NCBI GenBank assembly: GCA_004764695.1
Contig: SMSO01000007.1
Location: 2,301,270 to 2,365,269, forward strand
DNA length: 64,000 nt
Direction: 5' to 3'
Origin: Schizochytrium sp. TIO01
Lineage: Eukaryota > Sar > Bigyra > Thraustochytrida > Thraustochytriidae
Shown here: in pieces, positions 34,721 to 46,704 of the stretch
Layout: each line of letters starts with the position of its first letter
How positions within the stretch are numbered: position 1 is the stretch's first letter
Translations under genes and position numbers: made by a program
Notes under the pieces: generated by a model
Database searches by the model: none
What the model was told of the DNA's origin: nothing
What the model saw: the letters and a program-made list of their open reading frames with translations, nothing else

Positions 34721-37700
34721 ATGATTAGGTCTAGTCGGAGCGCGGCCTCTCGGTGGCGTGGCCTGCTCAGGCCTCGCACTAGCGTAGTCTATGGCTCTTT
34801 GCGTAGTAGCGACGGTGCTCTCTGTGCTGATCTGGCTTGCTTTCGGACTCTCGGAGGCAGCAATGGCGCCCTCGAGAACACGTCTTTCGCTGCTCGTGCT
34901 GTTGCCACAGAGACTTCGAGCGCTCACCCCAAAGAGACTTCTTCATCTTCTGCCTCTGCCTCTGACTCTGACTCTGCCTCTGCCTCGCCAGCCTCGCCAG
35001 CCTCTACCACTGCCCACAACAACAGCATCATTGACAAGAATAACACCAACAGCAGTGACTTGAGCTCTGGTATTTCATCACCTCAGTTCACCTCGAATGA
35101 GGTTCATATTACTTCTTCTGCTACTGCCGATGTGACCAATGGGAACTTAAATGCCTCTCCTGTCAAGAGCTATCCGGATCTATCTGATTTTGCCCCAGAC
35201 ATGTCTCTTAGGAGAGCTCGTCTTCCCGGTGGAATTGAGGCCAAAGGCGCTATGCTCGAAGTCCTCCACCCTGGATCCCCATCGCCCATGCAAGCTGTGC
35301 GTCGTGAAGATGATACGATTGCTCGCCTTCGGGGCCCGTATTTGCAAGAACTGGTCAAGCTGCAACAGCGCGTCGAGAGGGAGCGCCGTGTGGAGGGTGC
35401 TATGATCACACGGTCTTCACTACTGACTACGCGTTCTTCAAGCATCGCTGAAGCAAGCGAAGAACCTCTCAAAGATCGACCTTCACCTGGAAAAATCTAT
35501 ATCGATCCCATGACTAAGCTTGCAACGTATGGCAAGAATCAGGAAGAGGCAGAGGCCTTTTCCACCAATATCACAGAGCACTCTCTCAAAAGCATGAATG
35601 AGCACTTCCTCGCGTGGTTCAAGTCCCTCTCGGATGAAATTACCCGCGAGCAAGAACGCATGCGCAGCGGAGTCTCTTCTGTCAAGACGAACTTTCGGAA
35701 CCGCAGCTTGGCCATGCTTATGCTCCTTCCAGCAGACCTGCTTGCAATTCTCGCCATTCAGGAGATGATGCACTTTGTCAATGCACAACCACAAGGTGCT
35801 ACTTTTGTAAATTTGACCATGCGCATGGGTCGCGCGGTAATGAATGAGATCAACGTAATCAAGGGGTCCGGGGAAGTTGACTCGTGGGCAGAACTACAGC
35901 AACGGGTTGATCATGATGAAGGCAAGCTGGACGTACTCAATGAATACATGTATTCTATGGTGCGTCAGCCGTCTTGGGATACCGCAACAACAGCACAAGT
36001 TGGTGCTGTACTAATTGATATGCTGTGCCGCTGTGCTTTTCTGCAAATGACAACTGACTCACGCATGCGCCCAGATGGCACCATGTCTTCAGTCAATCGC
36101 ATCCCTGCGTTTTACCACACCTCAGCGGTACAGGCTGCCAAATCCGTAGGTGTGGTGGTTGCTCACCACGCAATTCTAGCCAAGCTCCTGCAGTCTCAGG
36201 ATATCAATGACTTTCTCAGCGTCAACCAACCACTCACCCGCCCGATGGCGTGCCCCCCTCGGCCTTGGACTACCCCTTTCGATGGTGGCTTCTTGACCCA
36301 ACGCTTCCCTCTTCTTCGTGTTGTGCGCGGTGGAAAGGAACAACTTAAGCTTCTTCGCATGGCAGATTCTAAGTCTTGTGAGGGTCTGTACGCTGGTCTC
36401 AATGCTCTTGGCAATGTAGCTTGGACTGTGAACAAACCACTCTTTGAAGTTGCGAAAAAGGTACTGGAAATGGATATTACTTTTACCGGCCGTCCATCCG
36501 TGCAGGATGATCGATACGTGGAAATGGAGCACGCGATTCAGAGTGCAGAATTGGAGTACAACCTTCAAGTAAAGCAACAACAGACCGTCTCTGATCGCCG
36601 GACAATTTTTGCTAGATTGCAAAAACTTAAGCGCACCAAACAGGAGTACATGTCTAAGAACATGGATTATAAGAGCAAACTGAGCCTTGCACAGTTTGTA
36701 TCCGACTTTGAGCAATTCTGGTTCCCTTACTCACTCGATTTCCGCGGGCGTGCGTATCCAATTCCGCCTGTGAGCCACATGGGTGATGATCTTGCGCGTT
36801 CTCTCCTGGTGTTTAAGGATCGACGCCCGCTGGGTAAGCGTGGAATGTATTGGCTCAAAGTCCACTTGGCTAATCAGATGGGACAAGATAAAGCATCTTT
36901 CGACGAGCGCGTGGCCTGGGTTGATGAACACTTGGACGAGCTTCTTGACTCTGCTGCTGAACCCTTCGACCCTGTGGACCCTAAGCACACACCAAAGATG
37001 TGGGCAACTGCAGAAAATTGCTGGCAAGCCTTAGCAACTTGCATGGAACTCAAGCGCGCAGTTGATAGTGGCAATCCTGAGGAGTACCTCTCTAATATGC
37101 CCGTGCATCAGGATGGCTCTTGTAATGGTCTGCAGCACTATGCCGCGCTTGGTCGCGATCGCAAGGGTGGTGAGGAGGTAAACCTGGTGGCTCGCTCGCG
37201 CCCTGGTGATGTCTACACTACCGTTGCTAAAACTGTGCGGAAGAACATCATGGAAATGTCAAAGGCAGATGATGCCCAAGGTAAAATTTGCAAAAAGTTG
37301 AATGGTCAGATTAGTCGTAAGGTCGTGAAACAGACTGTTATGACCTCTGTGTATGGCGTGACATACATTGGTGCTCGTGATCAGATTCTCCGCCAGCTGG
37401 AGACGGTTAACGACCGCAACAAGGAGATGCGTTTCAATGGCGATGAGGGATACGGTGAGATCTTCGAGACTGATGATGAACTGAACGAGGCCGCTGGTTT
37501 GCTTGCCAAGGTTGTCCTGGATGCTATCGGAGATACCTTCCAGTCTGCACGTGATGTAAAGGAATGGTTCAAGAAGCTCGGTAAGGTTGCTACGGATGCT
37601 GGTGATCCCATTTCCTGGATCACTCCGCTTGGTCTTCCCGTTGTGCAGCCGTACCGTGTAAAGCATAAGTCTCAAATTAGAACTGTTATGCAGCAAGTTG

Positions 37701-38065
37701 TGGTTTCTGAATATCATGAGGATGCAAAGATCAACTCACGCAAACAGCAGACTGCGTTTCCACCCAACTTCGTACATTCCATTGACTCAACCCACATGCT
37801 CATGACAGCTCGATCTTGCGCAGAAAAGGGTATTTCTTTCACTGCAGTTCATGACTCTTACTGGACTCATCCTGGTGATGTAGAGGCAATGAATGTACAG
37901 CTCCGCGAGGAATTTGTTAAACTACACTCTCAAGAACTTCTTGAGGACCTTTACCAACAATTTCTGCTTCGCTATCCCCAACGAGCCCACCTCATTCCTC
38001 CTCCCCCGAAGGGCGGAGATTTAGACATCTCCGAGGTAATGAACTCCAAGTACTTTTTCAACTAA
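34721..38065 (+). CDS. Mitochondrial DNA-directed RNA polymerase (T7-like, single subunit)
   Basis: I place the start at ATG 34721 (context GGCCATGA), giving 1114 residues in one exon. The N-terminus MIRSSRSAASRWRGLLRPR is basic and Ser/Arg-rich, as expected of a mitochondrial presequence, followed by a Ser/Ala-rich disordered stretch. The C-terminal half is a phage-type RNA polymerase. Motif A HQDGSCNGLQHYAALG (near residue 795) holds the first catalytic Asp. Motif B RKVVKQTVMTSVYGVTY (near 865) has the conserved Lys and Tyr. Motif C VHDSYWTH (near 1042) has the second catalytic Asp. FRGRAYPIPP, typical of this family, is also present. It transcribes the mitochondrial genome and may prime its replication. 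All key residues seen are intact. Confidence 0.96.
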   Translation: MIRSSRSAASRWRGLLRPRTSVVYGSLRSSDGALCADLACFRTLGGSNGALENTSFAARAVATETSSAHPKETSSSSASASDSDSASASPASPASTTAHNNSIIDKNNTNSSDLSSGISSPQFTSNEVHITSSATADVTNGNLNASPVKSYPDLSDFAPDMSLRRARLPGGIEAKGAMLEVLHPGSPSPMQAVRREDDTIARLRGPYLQELVKLQQRVERERRVEGAMITRSSLLTTRSSSIAEASEEPLKDRPSPGKIYIDPMTKLATYGKNQEEAEAFSTNITEHSLKSMNEHFLAWFKSLSDEITREQERMRSGVSSVKTNFRNRSLAMLMLLPADLLAILAIQEMMHFVNAQPQGATFVNLTMRMGRAVMNEINVIKGSGEVDSWAELQQRVDHDEGKLDVLNEYMYSMVRQPSWDTATTAQVGAVLIDMLCRCAFLQMTTDSRMRPDGTMSSVNRIPAFYHTSAVQAAKSVGVVVAHHAILAKLLQSQDINDFLSVNQPLTRPMACPPRPWTTPFDGGFLTQRFPLLRVVRGGKEQLKLLRMADSKSCEGLYAGLNALGNVAWTVNKPLFEVAKKVLEMDITFTGRPSVQDDRYVEMEHAIQSAELEYNLQVKQQQTVSDRRTIFARLQKLKRTKQEYMSKNMDYKSKLSLAQFVSDFEQFWFPYSLDFRGRAYPIPPVSHMGDDLARSLLVFKDRRPLGKRGMYWLKVHLANQMGQDKASFDERVAWVDEHLDELLDSAAEPFDPVDPKHTPKMWATAENCWQALATCMELKRAVDSGNPEEYLSNMPVHQDGSCNGLQHYAALGRDRKGGEEVNLVARSRPGDVYTTVAKTVRKNIMEMSKADDAQGKICKKLNGQISRKVVKQTVMTSVYGVTYIGARDQILRQLETVNDRNKEMRFNGDEGYGEIFETDDELNEAAGLLAKVVLDAIGDTFQSARDVKEWFKKLGKVATDAGDPISWITPLGLPVVQPYRVKHKSQIRTVMQQVVVSEYHEDAKINSRKQQTAFPPNFVHSIDSTHMLMTARSCAEKGISFTAVHDSYWTHPGDVEAMNVQLREEFVKLHSQELLEDLYQQFLLRYPQRAHLIPPPPKGGDLDISEVMNSKYFFN

Positions 38066-40014
38066 AGCAGTAATACAGCATCTTTGCTGTATGTGCCTGA
38101 CGAGCAGACTATTAAGCAACACATTTGATGGGTGCTAGTTGATTCATTCGTCTGTGCATAGCAGTTTCAAGGAAATATTCTTACACACATCACACGCATA
38201 CGCAACGACCCATGGCTATGGCGGATAAAACTAAAAACTCCCTCATGCCCCATTATAAACTTTTATCAACACAACAAACTATATTAACGCTCTTTTACAA
38301 CATTTTCTTCGTTAAGTGCATTTTGTATATCTGATACTTTTCGCTAACAAATCGAACCATTCTACATTGCACCTAACTTTTTTTTTGGGCTATCAAAACA
38401 CACCAATTCTATATTGCACCTAAGTTTTCAATTCCAATATTCACATTAAAATATAGCTATTGCCAAAACTTGACTAGAAGGGATTATCATATTCCTTCTA
38501 CTCTGCCCATGAGCAAAAAAAATTAATGTGCATTACGCAATAAGCTGCTTGAGGTATTTGGAACAAATAAGAATAATACTGTCGGGATACTCACACTCAT
38601 TCTAGCTGGGTTTTTTAATCGCTTGACTTTTTAGGTACTACCTCGGGATCCTGCGGAAGCCAACAAACCGCGCGCTATCGCATAAATAATGAATAACCTA
38701 CACATTGGTTTTTAATGTATGCTTTTAGCATAGATTTCAACAAATACACAATTTAAATTCGAAAGGAATACTTCTGGCTAGGTTTATTATACATTGTCTC
38801 GGAGAATCATCTAGCTCGTTTTAGGCTACATATTGTAAACTATTTCCTCAAGATGCGCTTGAGAAAATCTGTTGATTCTTCTTCTACCTACACCCTATGT
38901 GCTGATAGCTACAAAGCGTCAAAAAAGTGTCTATGATAAATGAAGAATTCATTCCAATTTAAGAAGAAAGCTCAGCATTATTTGAAGTACAGAAGGAAAA
39001 ACGAAAAGAAATCCAAAAGTCCCGAGAAAGTGACAAAAGGCCCATTACTCTTTATAATCCAACCGTTAGGTGACATTCCATTGTTTTGAGTAATGCAGAA
39101 TTGAATTATTGTGAGACTTTCTGTCATGGGAGATACCACTTAACACGTATAGGAGATTTCGAAATTTTATGTACAAGAATTAAAGCTTCGATCAAGAAGC
39201 GCACCCTCTCTATGAGAGATTTTCGATCAGAGAAAATGCCTCAGCAGATTCTTTGAGCTAGTGTTCTGTATGCATTTGTATTGCTTTCCTGACCAAATTG
39301 CGATTATGGAATGAACCTGTTCTTTAAGTTAGTTATTCGAGGTAGGTAGTAAAGAAGAAGTTGTTGAAACATCCCTAGTTCTTCAATATCTACATTCTCA
39401 AATTTCTAAGTTATCTCATGTGCACGAGAAAGAGAAACTGAAAAGTATCTAGCAAGTCAAGGTATTACTTTTATTTTGCTCTACTTTTTCCAAGTCGGGC
39501 TCTTGAACTGTTGAAGACAAAACCCGAAAAATTAAAGCATACTAGGCATCGTGCCTGACTAGACAAAGGCTGAGCATTCCAAAACAACAACAAAAAAAAA
39601 AGAGAAGAGTATGATGGTTACTTATGGAGAGGTACTTGGAAGATAACAAACGATGTGGTCTCGACTTGAGAGAGTGGCATACTGATTTGCAAGCAAGCAC
39701 GAAGTAGAACAGACGGCCGAGAGCAATCCACGTCAATTTGTTGCCTTTGTTGATGTTGTGTGTTTTTATTTGGCTGGTTTTGTGCGCTACTGAACTGCTG
39801 CCCAGGCTATGAATTTTGGGATGTTAATGGTGTTGTTATCAATGTTTCTGATCACCAGCATCATCATTAACAGCACTATCATCAAAACCACTAGCACCAG
39901 CACCATTGTTCTCAACACTAAATATACTACTGATCACAATGTTAATGGTGGAGATGGTTCACATGGGCAGTGAGTTAGGGAGTAGTTTCTTCAAAGATTG
40001 ACGTGACAATTTAC
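38066..40014. other. Intergenic region of about 1.9 kb
   Basis: AT-rich convergent flanks of the RNA polymerase (+) and the small membrane protein (-). A pair of complementary stretches near 39186-39237 (AGCTTCGATCAAG and nearby TTTTCGATCAGAG) is the only visible structure. No gene was supported. Confidence 0.55.
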
Positions 40015-40356
40015 TCATTCCTCGTCGGATGACTCCTCAAGACCGTACTGGAGAGCGTAGTCCTTCTTCTCTTGCTTGAGTTTGTTCTCCACGTACGCGT
40101 GGTGACCCTTGACACCCTCTTCGGCGTCCGTCACCGCGAAAAGAAGGCAAGGCACCATGATGCCCCAGAGAAGCAGCGCAGGGGTGTTGCCAGCAGTCAC
40201 CTGGAAGCGCTTGTGGTTATCAGCACGGTAGCCATCCCAAGCCTCGACGTGGGCGTTCTTGCGGAGGCCGCGTGTCTGCTGCTTCATCTGCGTGAGGCCT
40301 GCGCGGCGGGAGGAGGCCCGGGCGGCGGTGAGAGCGACAGTGGTGAGGCCGGCCAT
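40015..40356 (-). CDS. Small single-span protein, probably mitochondrial; possible complex I accessory subunit
   Basis: ATG at 40356 starts an intact 113-residue frame. The first 35 residues are rich in Ala, Arg, Ser and Thr and lack acidic residues, like a mitochondrial presequence. One hydrophobic segment follows (about residues 58-76, TPALLLWGIMVPCLLFAV), then a charged tail ending in Glu/Asp. The pattern of a short aromatic/basic stretch, a single span after a Pro/Asn-type turn and a charged Lys/Glu tail recalls NDUFB4-like accessory subunits of respiratory complex I. The similarity is weak and only by eye. Codon use and GC content are high relative to the flanks, supporting a real gene. 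Confidence 0.75.
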   Translation of the reverse strand: MAGLTTVALTAARASSRRAGLTQMKQQTRGLRKNAHVEAWDGYRADNHKRFQVTAGNTPALLLWGIMVPCLLFAVTDAEEGVKGHHAYVENKLKQEKKDYALQYGLEESSDEE

Positions 40357-40630
40357 CTTTGTTGGATTGATAGAGGGTTGAGAGAGAGCGAAAGAGAAGG
40401 CAACCAGCGGGCTTTAAGTCTAAGAGAGAAGACTGAGTCTCACAGGTCCAGCACAAGCGAGGCGACCAGGAGCAGCTTCTGTTCAAGCAATGCGAACGAA
40501 GACGATGAGGGGTGATGAATGATAACGAGGCCTAAGCAGCAATTCATTAATCAGCTCCTTCTCCTTCTTTTGTCCTCTTTCAGTCTATCTACCTACACTC
40601 CTATGGGTCTCTATCTCATCGACTAAGGTC

Positions 40631-40690
40631 TTCTCTCCCTTTCTCTCTCTTTCTCTCTCTTTCTCTCTCTTTCTCTCTCTTTCTCTCTTT
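40631..40690. repeat. Decamer pyrimidine repeat (TTCTCTCTCT)n
   Basis: Five near-perfect 10-bp units in tandem, all pyrimidine on the plus strand. They lie about 280 bp upstream of the start of the small mitochondrial-type gene, which is read from the other strand, so they may fall in its promoter region. Confidence 0.93.
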
Positions 40691-40995
40691 CTGTGCCTAG
40701 GTATGTCTAGCCATTACTATGCCTACTTCTAGGTATTATCTCTATCTGCATGCGTCTATCTGCCTGCCCTTTGATCTCTAGACTAATATGTTCTGACTGC
40801 TACTAATATCAGCGTAAAGACTGTACTACCATTGCTATTAGGTAGTATATAGTTATTACTGGTAGACACACTAGTGTTGCGATATAAGTGCCTAAGAACC
40901 TCTTAGAATTATAGTTACTACTCTAGAACAGACCTTTAAAATTAGAACAGTGAGGATCAGTAGTAGTTCTTCAGGCTGACTAGATGAGTACCTTT

Positions 40996-41957
40996 TTAAA
41001 GTGAGCAGCAGCTAGAAGGGGGGCATCTAAGAATATTATAGAGAACAAGAGCCACTAAAAAACTATAGCTACTATTACTAAATGAGTATGAGAACATCTT
41101 ACAGAAAGAACAACTTCCCTTTGGTGGTAGCATAGACCTAAAGACATAGAGTGCTAGCCACGCAGGGCCAGCTGAAGCGAGGGGGGTTAGTTTATACGAG
41201 AGAACAGAAGCAGCTAAAAGGCCTTTAAAAGGGTCTATCATATGACCGGACGCATCGCAACAACCACAATCGACGAGTTGTCTGTCTATCATGTATTTTG
41301 GAGGAGTTATCCCATATAAAGTAGCATTGAAAGTATGCAGGGCATAATGAAGGGTCATTTGCGATTAACTTTGCCTCATTTCAGCCAAAGTATCCCATAA
41401 TACCTCCATTATTCAAGTCATTTGAAGTCTATAAAGGAGCCTATTTTCCTGTCCAGGATGCCCAAAAGTAAAATAAAACTTGCCCACCAAATCCTGCATA
41501 GTACTATGTCCACTGTTTGTGAAAGGTAAGCCTCTACAGCCTCTGCAAAATTCGTATCAAGTTCGGAAAAGGATGCATGGGAGATAAGCTGCGCATTATA
41601 TTTTCATGAAACATACGGTCTCCGTAAACCGCCCTTGCGCATCTCTAGGATCACCAAAGCAATATAGACTCTGGTTTCGAAACTAGGAGCAGTACACTAT
41701 CGCTCTCGACGCTGGCTTCTTTTTAAATTTCAGAGTGGGCTTAGCATTGGATTGATAATTTGTGGATATATCAGGCTAGGTAATAAGACTTCATGCTCTA
41801 GAATCTGAGATAAAGTAATATCTTCTTCAAATAACTCACCTGATAATGCAAACTTGTTCTTCATCGTTGCCTGTAAACCTGCGGCTACAGAACACATACT
41901 ACCACATAGTACTTCAAAATAGATTATCTGTGGTGGATGCAAACTCTGCGGAGCCAT
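40996..41957 (-). pseudogene. Possible decayed gene, family unknown
   Basis: Several minus-strand stretches in the same order look coding but are broken by stops and shifts. 41957-41730 has an ATG frame with GLQATMKNKFALSGE. About 41690-41540 contains VYGDRMFHENIMRSLSP in one frame. 41358-40996 has a 120-codon ATG frame with KYMIDRQLVDCGCCDASGHM. A TCAG|GTGAGT donor-like site occurs in the first piece. I cannot name the family; a multi-exon gene is an alternative to decay. Confidence 0.25.
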
Positions 41958-44418
41958 GCGTCATTAATTTCTAACCCAAAGGTTAAGAAGCTATGGGCAA
42001 GGTCAGATTTTTAGACTTTGAACTCAGGAAAGTGACGACACTTGCCCCTCTTCACCAAGAGAGCCGCTTAAATCGTTAGAGGGATGTTGAATTGTAGTGG
42101 CTTGCATAATCATCATTTACACATAAGCTACTTCTGTGTGGAAACTAGATCAGTCAGCACACACCCCAAAAGTAGCTCAGCCTGAGGTTCAATTTCTTTG
42201 CAATACGTAAGTTTTTTAGTTTTTATTTCTTTTAATATTTTTTAAAAAGTTTTTTAAGTTTTCAATTCTTATTTTTTATTTTCTAGGGCTGGGCCTATAT
42301 AATTTTCGATTGAAAACGATGATTTTTTTCAAGTTCTTTTTTTAAACTTGAATATCCTAGTAATTCTTCTTTGGAGAAATTTACCTAGTATGCTTTGATG
42401 TTCATGTTGGGGAGAGCTGGTACTACAGGCAGCTTCTTTAAAATGTGTATAGAGAGCAAACTTTTTATTCTGTTTATACTTACAGGAGGGCACCTACCTA
42501 TTCTGAGCAAGAAGGAAACACTAGATCTTTATTTTATAGGAAAGAGGGAAAGCATGTTGAGCCTACAAAGTAAAGTTTGTAAGGCAGGAATGGAGAATGA
42601 TGTTTAATGCATTGCGCAGCGAGAGATACAAGTACGAGTTGGCTGAGTATTGGTCAAGCGATTGGTCAAGCGAATACCAGCATTACAAAGAAGATAGCAA
42701 GGATTTCCTGATGCATCCCTCTTCATCTGGCAAAGCGAAAATAGTGCCGATTTTGTTCTATTTTATTTAATTAGTTAGTTATATAATTCAAGCTGCACCC
42801 ATTGTGACAAAAAAAAAAGGTTTCGGCTTCTGGAAGCGCGCGTGCACAATTTTTTTTTCAAACTTTTTGAAGGCCGCATTGATTTGTAATGCTGGACTAG
42901 TATCGTACTTAGTTGATGGAATTCTAAAAGCACTGAAAACCTTTCGAAAAGTCAACCACCAAGGGCGTAGGCTATGTAGGAAGGGGTATATATGCTTGGA
43001 GCTATCAGAAGATCAAGTCTAGTGAAATCATTGGTTTGGTTTTTGCGTAAGAAACTACTAAATTTTAGAGATACTAGCATCATGCATGATAATCTTCAAG
43101 CTGTCTATTGAGATGCATAGCCATTTTGCATACATCAAAGAAATGCGAATTAGAATTGTAGGTAAAGCATGCATGCTTTAACTTCTAACGGTGTTTACTT
43201 TTTCAGTCTGAAAACTAAATAGCAACAACAAACCAATTCTTCACCCTTATTCTTTATTGTTTTTAAAGTCGTCATGATAGTCCAAATTTTAAGAGGAAGG
43301 TAGGGAGCTAGGTACCTACATACAACCCAGCTTGCCTCTTCCACCCTGAGTGATTACTTTTGGCTTACGTTTTGTTCAAGTTAAATTATTTTTAAAAAGA
43401 TTTTTTTTAATCATTACCACTGGCTGGTGAGAGTGCTCTTTCCTTGGATTACGATGAGTGGTTGTTTTGGCTTGAGATTTACCTAAGCTAAACGATTTTA
43501 ACTTATTACCTCTGTCTAGTGAGAGTGATTGCACTATGGCATGTCAAAGCTAGGTACTAGAACCTACCTGTATTTTATCACTTTTCTATGTTTTTTCTCT
43601 TGTATACTGTGCTAGTAGTATCTAGCAGCACACCCTAATTCCGTATAATGTGATTGATTGATTTTTGCTTGGTTATTACCTCCCTCCCCACGTTCCCTGC
43701 CTCCGTTTCTTTTCCAAGCAGATTATTGCATGGCCACATGTTTGAATAGTAGGTATATTTATGAATATATCTATGAGAAATACTCGGTGCTTTTGACAAT
43801 TTGTTGCCTTCTTCACGAAGTAGGTAGGTCCTCTGAATCTGTGACTTGGCTGCGAGGTTTTTCTCACTCACCTTTGCATCGTTGAATTGTACACACCCAC
43901 CCAGAATACGACATTGGCTAAGGACGCCACTATGGAAATGTATAGCACTGCATCCACAAAGGCTTTAGAGGAGTGCGATGACTTTTCGAAAAAGAATCAA
44001 CGAGACATTATTATTTGGGATAGGTAACATTAGGTCGGGTTAGTGACTTAGGAGAGAAAAAGGTGAAAAGGAAAAAGAATTCAATTGTCAGTCAATGTGT
44101 TGTTTCCGCCTAAAACACTCCACCAAACCCCTTCAACTTATTGTTGTGGCGCAAGCAAAGCATTGGTCCAACTTTGCCCGTCTCAACCTGGCAGCATAGA
44201 CTTGGCTTCCACGCATTGCCATCGCTGCAAGTATCTCTGTTTCGAAGCAGAAACTATTGCTCCGTTCAGGCACAAGTTTGCACAATTGAAAAGTACCAGC
44301 CCAACTCGCATCGCAATCTCGTGTTTCTCTGTTGTAGCATCGCATCTGTCTAAACCAGGGACACGCCTACGTACGCACTTGCTCCTGAGCACGCATACAA
44401 GCAGAACAGTACCCCAAA

Positions 44419-44419
<1 letters not shown>

Positions 44420-44450
<31 letters not shown>
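44420..44450. repeat. (GACA)n microsatellite
   Basis: Nearly eight uninterrupted tetranucleotide units, about 660 bp upstream of the PH-domain gene. Confidence 0.95.
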
Positions 44451-44454
<4 letters not shown>

Positions 44455-45113
44455 GCTCAGCCTCTCTACATCACATCCCTCTGAAGTTTGTGTGTCTCTG
44501 TCAGTACGTACTGTCAGAGACAGCAGCTTCCTTGGTAAGTAGTAGGCTTGTATTGTGCGCGTGCAGCAGGCTCTTCATAATACCACTATTCATACATACC
44601 TATTCTCTATACTTGCTATTAGTTCCTACGAGTTACTACCTTCAATACTTCACTCGCTGGCACTTGCATTTAACCTCTCATCCATTCTTTATTTGACAGT
44701 GAATCAGAAAGACACGCGTGGATTGCTTTCACATACAGAGTCGGCCTTCTTTGCCACATAAAAGGCAGAGCGAAACCTTGTTTTCACGCATTTGTCTAAC
44801 TCTTCTGTCAAAGACAATTGGCCAAGCCATTGACAATTGCGTTTGTAGCAGGTAGCCTGCTTGTTTTCTGTTTCTTTGCTTTTTTTAAATCAAATAGCAG
44901 TGGTGTAAGGGTATCAACTCCTGATCTGGCTAAATAAGGATCCAAATCGAGAAAGTTAGGCAGACTGAATAAAATAAGTTGTGGCAATACTACAACAAAT
45001 AAATTTGCAAATACGCATTGTGCACTGCAGAACTTTTGAAACTCTGAAGACTTTCTATTTTTCATTGGTAATCATAACGCTGACGATCTGGAGACATAAT
45101 TTATCTCACGAAA

Positions 45114-46013
45114 ATGTCGTCGTCTTCACCCAGGGGGTCAAGAGCTTCACAAAGCCTTCGCAAGACTCTGGATCTATCAAAAATTTCGGAGGTTATGAGG
45201 AAGCTCGCAGCTGAGGAGAGACGTACGAGCCAACGTCGCAACCGTAGAGACACAACTGACACCTCCATCTCTGCCATGTCAACGATCAATACTCGTCATG
45301 GCCGCTCAGCGTCAATGACAACAGAAGAGGATAGTGTCTTACGTTCCGAGAATTTGAGCAAACAAGGTGGCCGCGTAAAATCTTGGCATCGTCGATTCTT
45401 TATTCTGCATCGAACTGGTGGACTCAAATATTATCGCGATGAGGAGGCTTATGAGTTAAACCCTGGAGATCCGCTTGGACGTATTCTATATACAGATATG
45501 ATGGACTTTCAAGAAATGAATACAGTAGCGCAGAGCATGCCATCCACAGTATACTCTATGATGGGCATGAGGTACATCTTTGCCGTCCATACTGATTCTA
45601 GAACTTTTGTGATTGCCACTCCATCAAAGTCAAGCCAGATGGCATGGATCAAAACCATTAACAGCGCATGGTACAACTTTCAAATGCAATATCACAGGAA
45701 GAACCAGATTCTTGGGAATATATGGAAAGTAGGCGTCAGCGAAGTTATTGACCTTGCACGAGATCTCACGCAAGGTGCTTCTGACCCAGATGAAGTTTTG
45801 GATCAAATGGAAGAAACTATTTGTGAAACTTTTTCTGATCAAGTTGAACAGTGTTTTAATCAGCGCTTGAGAGCAATGATTTTTTATCGATGGAAGGCTG
45901 TGTATTTATACAATAGAAGCCGTAGTCCTGAGCATGCTTTAGATATTACCCCAGCAGAGCGTCATCGGTCGTTCTGGATTAATCCTCAGTTTACTACGTT
46001 TGGTCGTAGATAG
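45114..46013 (+). CDS. PH-domain protein
   Basis: An intact single exon from ATG 45114 encodes 299 residues. After a basic, Ser/Arg-rich N-terminus (about 1-70) comes a pleckstrin-homology-like domain (about 78-190). It opens with SENLSKQGGRVKSWHRRFFILHRTGGLKYY in pieces, which includes the basic beta1-beta2 loop that often contacts phosphoinositides, and closes with the C-terminal helix around MAWIKTINSAWYNF carrying the near-invariant Trp. The C-terminal 100 residues are helical, with a possible short helical bundle, and have no known motif. A membrane-recruited adaptor is the likely role. The lipid specificity cannot be read from the sequence. Confidence 0.88.
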   Translation: MSSSSPRGSRASQSLRKTLDLSKISEVMRKLAAEERRTSQRRNRRDTTDTSISAMSTINTRHGRSASMTTEEDSVLRSENLSKQGGRVKSWHRRFFILHRTGGLKYYRDEEAYELNPGDPLGRILYTDMMDFQEMNTVAQSMPSTVYSMMGMRYIFAVHTDSRTFVIATPSKSSQMAWIKTINSAWYNFQMQYHRKNQILGNIWKVGVSEVIDLARDLTQGASDPDEVLDQMEETICETFSDQVEQCFNQRLRAMIFYRWKAVYLYNRSRSPEHALDITPAERHRSFWINPQFTTFGRR

Positions 46014-46704
46014 ACTTGCCAGACTAGCTGCAAACAACTTACTATGCTTGTCCATATACGAACTTTTAAACGTAATCTTTTTACAACAGCTTTAGCAGAA
46101 CTCTGGTCGATACTGGTTGAAGACAATGTTTGAAGTCTTGATTTTATTTTTGTTTTTGTTTTTTCTGTATACTTCGTTCTGGTTTCTTGAGGTTTTATAC
46201 TTCCTTATCAACTCGTAGCAAATTCAACAGAAGGTGAAGAGATTCAAGTAATTTGGCAGCTGACTAAATAGGCTTACATGTACGCTTGTTTACTATCCTA
46301 CTACTCAGATATGACTTTTTGTTTTTCAGCATACCTACGTACGGTACTTCTGAAAACGTCAAAACTTATATAACCTCCAACTGCTAGTGTCTATTCCATT
46401 CAAATGATATATTACAATTATTTAGGTCTTTGTTAAGGAATGGTGATTAGGTAAGAAAATGGCATGGCCAAGGAACTACCAAGCTCCAAATACTACAAGT
46501 GAAGCAAACCTTCAATACAAGCCAGCAAAGTACTTCAACTAGAAGTTTGGCGTCTCAGCATGGACCCTTCGGGCGCTTCTCCGAAGGCAAGCGCATATAC
46601 GTAAGTAGCAATGTTGAGCTCATCTGCGGCTGCGGTTTGCTCTGGCGGTCGCGAGCAACGTAGCACTGACCGTACTATTTATTATCTACGCCAGAGTGCC
46701 CTCC

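Larger units (their letters stand above)
40357..45113. other. Intergenic region of about 4.8 kb
   Basis: It contains the pyrimidine repeat, a possible decayed gene on the minus strand (40996-41957) and the GACA microsatellite, all listed separately. A further open stretch at 43841-44026 (+) has protein-like composition (KALEECDDFSKKNQRD) and ends at a donor-like AG|GTAACA, but nothing could be joined to it. The rest is AT-rich without recognisable content. Confidence 0.45.

Noticed and set aside
43841-44026. Plus-strand open stretch ending at a donor-like GTAACA
   Set aside because: Short, with no matching exon or recognisable family; mentioned only within the intergenic entry.
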